In this document: one piece after another, positions 1-64,000 of the stretch
Numbering within the stretch: the stretch's first letter is position 1
How the letters are laid out: each line of letters opens with the position of its first letter
Source of the DNA: Sepiola atlantica
Taxonomy: Eukaryota; Mollusca; Cephalopoda; Sepiida; Sepiolidae
Assembly (NCBI GenBank): GCA_963556195.1
Contig: OY744522.1
Span: forward strand, 34,534,443-34,598,442
DNA: 64,000 nucleotides
Direction of reading: 5' to 3'
Made by a program: the position numbers and the translations under genes
The notes under the pieces: generated by a model
What the model was told of the DNA's origin: nothing
What the model saw: only the letters and a program-made list of their open reading frames with translations
Database searches by the model: none

Positions 1-7
1 ACAATAG

Positions 8-513
8 GAACTTCATCAAACTGGCAGAAAAAAAGAAGTGTTTGGACAGGATAACAGTGCAGAAGAGGTTATTATTGAAGCTGGGGAGAAGGCTTTAGTG
101 TGCCTGTACAATTGTAATGATGGGGAAAACATCAATCATCTCCGACTGAGGTGCTTTAAGGAAAAGGTTGCAAAAAGCTCAAAGTATGTTGAGGCCAAAT
201 CATTGCCACCAACAAGAGCAGCTACGAAATTCCACAGTATTCGAGTTTACTTCCAAATTCAGGAATGGAAATGTAGAAATCAGCTAAAACCTGACGAGTG
301 GGGATGGAAACTTTCAGATGGTATATTACAACCAATCAGGACTGACTTGCCAGTTGGTCCTGTAAATTCGTTGGCTATAATTAGGTGTAACTGTATTTCA
401 GGGTGTACTACATCAAGATGCAGTTGCAGGTAACATGACATTAACTGTTCAAACTTGTGTCGTAATTGCAACTCACCACAGCCAGATCTTGATGATGATG
501 AAGTTACCTTTGA
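8..513 (+). pseudogene. Broken C-terminus of a recurrent Cys-rich (CXC/tesmin-like) element ORF
   Basis: An open frame after an in-frame stop at 5-7 encodes about 140 residues, including LRLRCFKEKV, LPPTRAATKFHSIRVYFQIQ, WGWK and LPVGPVNSLAIIRCNCISGC. After a TAA at 433-435 the same frame continues as HDINCSNLCRNCNSPQPDLD to a stop at 511-513. The spacing CNC..GC....C.C(R/K)...C.NLCRNC resembles a CXC-type zinc-binding module. I recall proteins of this type as very numerous, uncharacterised ORFs in invertebrate genomes, which suggests a mobile-element product, but I cannot name the family. No ATG supports the start, so this is a 5'-truncated remnant with one internal stop. Confidence 0.55.
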
Positions 514-639
514 CTAGTTCTTGACAAGAAATGTTCTTTGGTCCATTCATGAACTTATTCTGTGGTGGTTATACAAGAGCCTTGCCCCAGCATTCGACCA
601 ACTGACCATTCCTTTATTGTAAATTGTACTTATTTTGTA

Positions 640-729
640 CCTATTTTTTATAAAATGTCAGGAATTAATGTGACAATTGTTGCCCCTATTTTTTATAAAA
701 TGTCAGGAATTAATGTGACAATTGTTGCC
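640..729. repeat. Perfect 45-bp tandem duplication
   Basis: Two adjacent identical 45-bp units (640-684 and 685-729), each beginning CCTATTTTTTATAAAATGTC and ending ACAATTGTTGCC. The related core ATGTCAGGAAT recurs at about 1014-1031. It lies just after the element ORF remnant and is probably part of its 3' region. Confidence 0.9.
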
Positions 730-1774
730 TTGAAAAAGGCTACTTAGTCTGTTTTTGTACCTTTTATATTCATATTTGTATAAGAAATAAAAAAACATGA
801 AAACATTTTCTGATATTAGTTTATTATTAAGCATATAGCTACCTATCATTAGAATTTAAAACACCAAGAAAATGTCAAGCTGGCTTGGGGTGGGCCCTTG
901 TGTGGGTTTTCATGCAAAAAAAATTTTTTGTTTCTAATTTAATAAAGGTTTTTTGGTCAGGAAAAATGTTTATTTTTGTCAGTAATTGTCAGGAATAATG
1001 GACATACTTATCAGGAAATGTCAGGAATTTTATGTCTCAAAATTTTAATATTGTTAAGTTGGATTTTAAAGATTGCGCCCTTTGACCCCTTTCCGCAAGG
1101 CTAATTTTGGTAAACTTATTTTATCTGAAAGAGAGGTTATTTATGCTCAATATCCCAGTTAAAAACCTTTGTTAGCAATTTGTTTGAGGTTCAGCCACAT
1201 TTTGACTGGACTGACTTATAGTCAGTTGTTCAAGACAAGGAGTTTTAAATAAAATAAATGTTATTATTCCTTCCTTAAGCCATGGCTTTTCAAAGAATGA
1301 TATCTTATCGACAGAGTAGCAAACATATAAGTTGGTAAGGGGAAATTTCCAAAAGTCAAAATTTGAAAATATATGAAATAAATATGATATAAAATCTAAA
1401 AAGAAAATGTTGAAAATATAGGCAAAACATCACTGTTGAATGCATCATGAGAGTTCAGTTGAAACAGGTTTGAAAAAGATAAAATCCAGTCCTATTTTAG
1501 GAAAAAATTGGCATCTGAAGTTGTAAAAATCCGTTGGAGATGTGGAGAGGCAAATACCATTAAATGGCCCAGAAAATCCAGTTGAAACAAGTTGCTGTGT
1601 GTGAAAGTTTAGGATGTCAGTAGTGTATTAAGTCATTTGGAAAACTGCCATGGACTTTGCAGAAAGAGTTTTTATGGAGTTATTCAATTTATTTATTTGA
1701 AACCCCTTGTCTTGAACAACTGATGACTTAATAGATATTGTATTTTGTACAATTTTTATTCTCATCTTTTACTT
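730..1774. other. No recognised feature
   Basis: AT-rich sequence with short stop-filled frames. I see no exon, RNA gene or transposon signature. Confidence 0.5.

Positions 1775-1811
<37 letters not shown>
1775..1811. repeat. (TA)n microsatellite
   Basis: Continuous TA dinucleotides followed directly by CTAGAAG, the edge of the next interspersed repeat. Many repeats in this window end at (TA)n in the same way; see also 2395-2431 and 2668-2751. Confidence 0.95.
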
Positions 1812-1812
<1 letters not shown>

Positions 1813-2394
1813 TAGAAGAATACTCGTCCCAGGACGAGTAAAATTAATTCACTAAAGAGAACAGTTTTGCACCACTTTTATGTCCCCTTACAAAGACTAA
1901 AATCAAGATATAATGATTCTAAACCTTATGTCTAGAATCCTTATTCTAATTTTAGACAAAATCCATTGCATGATTTTGATTCTATAAAATGTCTAAAATT
2001 TAAGGGGTCTTAAGAAGAAATTGCAATTCAGGGAATCTTTCTTAATTTGTGTCTGATCAAGTTCAATGCAAATCTAAAATAATATTTGAATTTTCAAATG
2101 GAAAGTTTTGTCCTTATTATGCCTCCATTAAATTCCTTTTAAAATACCTCAAAGCAACTGAAATTTGAGGAATATTTATTAATTGATGTCTAATACATAT
2201 TATTAAAATTTCATAAAAATCGGAGGTATCTGAATTTTCACCAAGAGCTTCTACCCCCTTTTTACCCCCTTTGCATGAAACGAAATATAGCCCGAATTAG
2301 GACCCCTTACACTTAGCAGCTGTTTCAAAATTCATAATGATCAGTTAATTAGTTTAGGAGTGAATCCTGTACATACAAGTATATAAACATACGT
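1812..2394 (+). repeat. Interspersed repeat bounded by (TA)n, starting CTAGAAGAATACTCGTCCC
   Basis: The first part is closely matched in inverse orientation at 24440-24662: both carry the tactagaagaatactygtcccaggac edge, a GGTGCAAAACTG-like segment and a TTCTAGACATAAG-like segment. Both abut a (TA)n run at the same edge. This marks a dispersed family of unknown class with no coding potential seen. Its far end near 2394 also meets a TA run. Confidence 0.6.
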
Positions 2395-2668
2395 AACTTT
2401 ATATAGATAGAAATATATATATATATATATGTAGTCTAAAAAAGCTTTGAGTCATTTTAAACAAAGAAATAAAATGCAGTTTAAATTCCCAGAGAAACTA
2501 ACTAAATCCAAGATATTGCATACTTAGCACTTGCATAAGCCGACCCACCGTTGGAAAATTCATGAATAAAAAAAGAAGGGGATTCAAGTATCTAACAGTG
2601 AAACAAAAACAGAGGACCTTAACTTGAGCATGAAATATTAAAATGGGGATCATCAGCTGTTTACCATG

Positions 2669-2717
<49 letters not shown>

Positions 2718-2751
2718 AAATTTTTATTATATATATATATATATATACATA
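2395..2751. repeat. (TA)n microsatellites and intervening AT-rich DNA
   Basis: TA runs at about 2409-2431, 2668-2714 and 2728-2747, with no gene seen between them. The last run is followed by a short CA-rich stretch. Confidence 0.8.
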
Positions 2752-2819
2752 CACACAGAGTGCGGACGATATTTGATTACAGTGGTCTCATTCTCTGAAA
2801 TTTATTCATCAAACGTAGG

Positions 2820-3310
2820 TCAGTTTGTCTCCCTGTCTTATGTCGATTTCACTTGATGAACCTGCTTTTAACTTTGATGATAGCCTTGTGGCGACCTTGG
2901 AACCGGCCACAGACCTTTGTCACTGTTTCCCGACTTAAGCTTGCAAAGGCTCTGGTGATCCTGGTCTTTAGCTCGTGCTTCATGTTGTAGATGGATCTGT
3001 CTCATTCCAAAGAAGTCAAGTGGATTGCATGGGTGCTGGGAGGTCAGATGTCAGGTAAAGTGTAGTCAATAAAGTGCTTTGACAACCATCCCTGGTTCTT
3101 GCTGCCACACGTACAGCCACCTGGTCAATTAAGGGTTCCACTACCCCACTCAGAACGCGGATGTAGCCATTTGTGTTCAGCCTTTGGCCTTCAGGAAAGA
3201 AGTGGGGTGGTATGACAACACCAAAGATCATTGTTGTTGCTGGAAACTTTCTCTACGTGACTCTGGGTACATCTGGGGATGAGGCAGCGATTCCATTTTA
3301 ATGTGTTTCT
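2820..3310 (-). pseudogene. Mariner-type transposase fragment (degenerate)
   Basis: Read on the minus strand, the block MIFGVVIPPHFFPEGQRLNT, NGYIRVLSGVVEPLIDQVAV, then LPAPMQST and, after frame breaks, YNMKHELKTRITRAF..LSRETVTKVCGRF matches the C-terminal half of mariner-family transposases: GVV..(M)PPHFFP, VNA..Y...L...V.PWI, DLPAPMQS and the NTKDELK..I..AF..L...TV...C.RFR tail. Several frameshifts, stops and a deletion over the catalytic region make it inactive. Confidence 0.75.
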
Positions 3311-3437
3311 ACCACAACATTTTAAATGCGACAAATTGGCCATAACATAATAAAGAAATTTTTTTTTAATTGTAATTATTAAAATTATATTTCTTTTTGT
3401 CCTCATAACTTTAATGATGTTTTTCTTTTCTTTGCAG

Positions 3438-61186
<57,749 letters not shown>

Positions 61187-61414
61187 GTGAGTTCAGCTGT
61201 TAAGACATTCGATTTATTTACAAATTTATCTATAACAGATTAAATCTTTAGGTTTCTATGTAATCAAGTTATTGGGGAAATGAGAGATTTTAGCATCTAA
61301 GTAGGACGTCGATATAGAATTTGTATGTTAGGAAACGGAAGGAGTGGATGCATCTCAAAGATAGAATAAAAAATAATAATAATAGGAATAGTAATAACTA
61401 GCAGACCCGTGTCC

Positions 61415-61462
61415 CGACGTTGCCCAGAAAAGTATAGTTTATTATACTTTTCTGGCCCAACC
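61415..61462. repeat. 13-bp perfect hairpin inside a repeat border
   Basis: CCAGAAAAGTATA and TATACTTTTCTGG pair with a 7-base loop, next to CTAGCAGACCCGTGTCCCGA, a junction motif similar to other CTAG-bounded repeats. Confidence 0.85.
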
Positions 61463-61537
61463 TTGAACTATTGAATTATTTACTGCTTACAGTTGCCCCG
61501 TGTAGACCCTATGAGGTTAATGTAAAGCAACAACCGG

Positions 61538-61540
<3 letters not shown>

Positions 61541-61568
<28 letters not shown>
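61541..61568. repeat. Poly-A run
   Basis: About 27 consecutive A residues; possibly a retroposon tail, but no associated body identified. Confidence 0.9.
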
Positions 61569-61954
61569 GGTAAAGTATGAAAATTGCAAATCGCATAACC
61601 TTGTTGTGTAATTGGTTAAAAAAAAATACTTCCGAGTGAGTAATCGTTTTTGAATGATTGTGCGTAATTTATTTAGAGAAAAACGAAATTCCAATGAAAA
61701 TTGAAATAAAAATTAATTTCATGAATCTATTATTATGCTTAGAATGAGTTAATCAGCATTTGTTTCCCTAAAGCTTTTTTGACAATATACTTATTAGAAG
61801 GATTAGGGTATATTACTGTGTGTAGGGAGGGGGGTGAAATGACAAAGCCAAGATAGAATGGCTGACTGAATAATATATGTAGATTTTTTAATGTGAACGA
61901 AGCTGAAGTGCATACTGACAAGCAACTAAATCGCTGCCATAGTGAGAGAGAGAC

Positions 61955-62205
61955 AGTAAGTGTAAAAGAAAATCTTTGGAATAACCAATTGAAGCAACTC
62001 AAATGAAGAAAGCCGAGGTTAAGGGAGCATTCTGTGTTTAGGTTAAAAATGTAGAGTAGCTAATAGACAATAGCAAGAACAACAAATGAAATACTAATGA
62101 TTGTTATGATGAAATAGATATCCTATGAAGATTTCTCAGTCTAAATGGGTGGCAGTGGAAGAAGATCTGAACGTGGGAGTGAAAATAACTCCGTCTACCT
62201 GTATG
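61955..62205 (+). repeat. Long direct repeat, left copy
   Basis: GTAAAAGAAAATCTTTGGAA, GAAGAAAGCCGAGGTTAAGG, GAGCATTCTGTGTTTAGGTT, AAAAATGTAGAGTAGCTAAT, AGACAATAGCAAGAACAACA and GATCTGAACGTGGGAGTGAA match the right copy at 63755-64000, which runs to the window end. Confidence 0.9.
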
Positions 62206-63010
62206 GATGACTGTTAGCAAGCCAGAATAAATGTAAAAATTATTGAAAGTGACCGAAAGGAATACATGTTTTCCGAAAGCATTTATCAAGAATTGGACTA
62301 AATGACTGCCAAAGCAGAATACATGCAGATTTTGCATAGAAAGGTATAAGTGTTGATGAAATAGGGACAAAAACACTTTACTTTATTATAAGGTTAAGAA
62401 GTTAAGAAAACTTATGTAGTACAGGTCGACCGACAGACCGAACCTGTTATATAGAAACTCGGACACATCTAAAAATAAGAGTTCAATCAATCTGCACAGT
62501 TAGCGATGAAAATGATATTTCCAAATTAAGTGTGACAGACCAAATAACCTACCTCACCTCTTTAGTGCTAATTGATTGCAATGTATGTACTATAGACGTA
62601 TGTAAACGAATACTTGTCAAATATGCAAGTATTATTTTCATGATGTATTTGCATTATGAGTAGCAAATTTTCAGCATCCCAAATACATATTTGCTTAGAC
62701 AAAACTGTAATTTAGGACGCTAGAACAAAGTATTTATTCACAATAGTCTAACAAATACCATAGTCCTCCCATATCTATTTTAATTAGTGTTCTTTTGTGT
62801 ATTTTAGTTGTGCATTTCAAAGCTATTTAAACTTATTAAACTGTATAAAATGTAATTGTAAATAAATCATTTAATCATTGGGGGCCACGGCAAATATTAA
62901 AAGTGTTTATATATGGAAAAAGAAATAGCCGAAGATAAGGCATCGCTATGTAGACCTGAAATGATAGAGAAAAAACGTCTTAAATTGTGTTGTTGTTGTA
63001 GTAGGAGGAG
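62206..63010. other. No recognised gene between the direct repeats
   Basis: Includes the short inverse pair CCGACAGACCG and neighbours, and a GTT/TTG-rich stretch at 62985-63000 that forms one side of the SINE target duplication. Confidence 0.45.
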
Positions 63011-63398
63011 TATTTATTTACTTCTCTCCAGGAGTTAGGCACAAGGCCAGTTTTATCTTACTCCCACAAGTAAGATGTGACCCAAGGTCGGGTCGGGAAA
63101 GTGGGTTTGAAAAGCCAGCGCCCTAGAGGTGAGCACTCTGGCCATTAAAAATTGCCTGGGCAGCCCCGTCGGCATTCCCCGGTAGGGGCGCCTCAGGCAG
63201 TAAGCAATAAACTTACTCCTCCCTAAAGAGGGGAGGCGAAGCCTGGGAGGGTGGACCTCCTAGAACTGCCGAGGACAGACCCATAGACAGGCGTAAATCA
63301 AGCCCCAAAGGCCAAGACAATACAAGTCTATGGGGTGCAGTATCCATCGGAACAGATACTACACTTTGATCTTAGCCAAAAGGCCAAGTAGCAAAAAC
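63011..63398 (-). mobile_element. Full-length SINE with a U2 snRNA-derived 5' head
   Basis: On the minus strand the element opens TTTGCTACTTGGCCTTTTGG, CTAAGATCAAAGTGTAGTAT, CTGTTC, which matches the first 45-50 nt of U2 snRNA (ATCGCTTCTCGGCCTTTTGG, CTAAGATCAAAGTGTAGTAT, CTGTTC). The body follows: TTCTAGGAGGTCCACCCTCC, CTGAGGCGCCCCTACCGGGG, AATGCCGACGGGGCTGCCCA, then a short A/T tail (GTAAATAAATA). GTTGTAGTAGGAGGAG flanks it on both sides (62995-63010 and 63399-63414), a 16-bp target-site duplication as produced by LINE machinery. The body also exists at 52655 and 53645. Confidence 0.9.
63345..63398 (-). ncRNA. U2 snRNA 5' domain (SINE head, not a functional U2 gene)
   Basis: About 50 nt identical or nearly so to the U2 5' end, including the branch-site-recognition region GTGTAGTAT. 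Homology stops after CTGTTC: the Sm site and 3' stem-loops of U2 are missing, and unrelated SINE body follows. A similarity search will report a U2 gene here, but it cannot make U2. Confidence 0.9.
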
Positions 63399-63754
63399 AG
63401 TTGTAGTAGGAGGAGGAGGAGGAGGAGGAGGATAAGCAAAAAAAGGAATTCATTTGTAAAAAAAAAGAAAACAATTTTATATCTAATTTCAATGCTAATT
63501 CTCTCTATGAAATAAATTTTAAACAGATAATGCATTTTTTATTTATAGTTTTTATGGGGTAGGCCAAAAAATAAAAATAAAATGGAGAAGAGGAAAATAA
63601 GAGAAAGCAAATTATTTAATCAAACTGTCTAGCGTAATTAAAATAAAACGTAATTGTTTATAACCCAGTCAACAGGTATCGAAATCAAAATCCCACTGGG
63701 CTATGAAAGTTAGGAAATATATTGTGCAAAAGTAGCATAATATGCATAGCAGTA

Positions 63755-64000
63755 AGTATAAAAGAAAGTATCTTGAATAGCCAAGCGAAGCGAACACAAC
63801 AAAGAAAGCCTAGGTTAAGGGAGCGTTCTGTGTTCAGGTTAAAAATGTAGAGTAGCTAACAGACAATAGCAAGAGCGAGAAATGAAATACTAACTGTGCT
63901 ACGGCGAAATAGTTATCCTATGAAGAAGACTTACTGGTGTACGTGGTTGGCAGTGGTAGTAGATCTGAGTGTGAGAGTGAAAATACCTCCAACTTCCTGT
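63755..64000 (+). repeat. Long direct repeat, right copy (reaches window end)
   Basis: See 61955-62205. Spacing between copies is 1.8 kb. Possible LTRs of a lost element or a local duplication; no retroelement proteins lie between them. Confidence 0.9.

Noticed and set aside
1..3437. Search for the upstream SPRY-side exons of RNF123
   Set aside because: No segment resembling the region before ILRH was found; those exons must lie upstream of the window.
63345..63398. Functional U2 snRNA gene
   Set aside because: Only the first ~50 nt are present; the Sm site and 3' domain are absent and a SINE body follows.
61187..64000. Search for the next RNF123 exon (GCGFG..RYTRLP)
   Set aside because: Not found in any frame on the plus strand; the following intron extends past the window end.

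Overview
The window is AT-rich eukaryotic (metazoan) DNA. Short exons with GT/AG borders are separated by 1.3-9 kb introns full of (TA)n tracts, minisatellites, foldback repeats and broken transposons. There are no bacterial operons, phage genes or CRISPR arrays. The mix of jockey/RTE-like LINEs, Penelope-like elements, Ty3/gypsy, Tc1/mariner and tRNA-derived SINEs suits an invertebrate, most likely a mollusc and perhaps a coleoid cephalopod. That species call is inference from repeat style and is weak.

One host gene is recognisable: the + strand middle part of an RNF123 (KPC1)-like E3 ubiquitin ligase. I place 15 exons between 3438 and 61186. They join in one open frame of 1446 nt (482 codons) that follows recalled vertebrate RNF123 almost without gaps, and the phase is consistent at every junction. 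The N-terminal SPRY domain should lie upstream of the window and the C-terminal RING finger downstream. The first intron (3512-7688) has a textbook minor-spliceosome (U12) 5' splice site, ATATCCTT. The only junction that keeps frame and alignment ends the intron in AA, giving a rare AT-AA intron.

Everything else lies in introns or at the window edges. 0-3.4 kb: a broken cysteine-rich element ORF and a mariner fragment. 3.5-7.7 kb: foldback repeats and a LINE 3' end. 7.8-19.7 kb: foldbacks, Penelope remnant, a 41-bp minisatellite, a large inverted repeat at 12.8-13.4 kb, LINE and Tc1 fragments and a 1.65-kb AT satellite. 19.5-25 kb: a minus-strand LINE carrying an internal minisatellite. 28-31 kb: a MITE with intact terminal inverted repeats, gypsy RT/RNase H debris and a G-rich 53-bp array. 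35-37.6 kb: two more foldbacks, one enclosing a tRNA-like sequence. 41-48 kb: LINE fragments and a decayed LTR element with a two-type higher-order repeat. 50-54 kb: tRNA SINEs, a Penelope GIY-YIG fragment and two bodies of a SINE. 57.5 kb: a second MITE copy in opposite orientation. 63.0-63.4 kb: an apparently full-length SINE whose 5' end is U2 snRNA, bounded by a 16-bp target-site duplication.

The most interesting signals are the U2-headed SINE family, the AT-AA U12-type intron, the young 385-bp TA-target MITE pair, and the families of long foldback elements, one with a tRNA-like cargo. Homology statements rest on pattern recognition and recalled family sequences; no searches were run.
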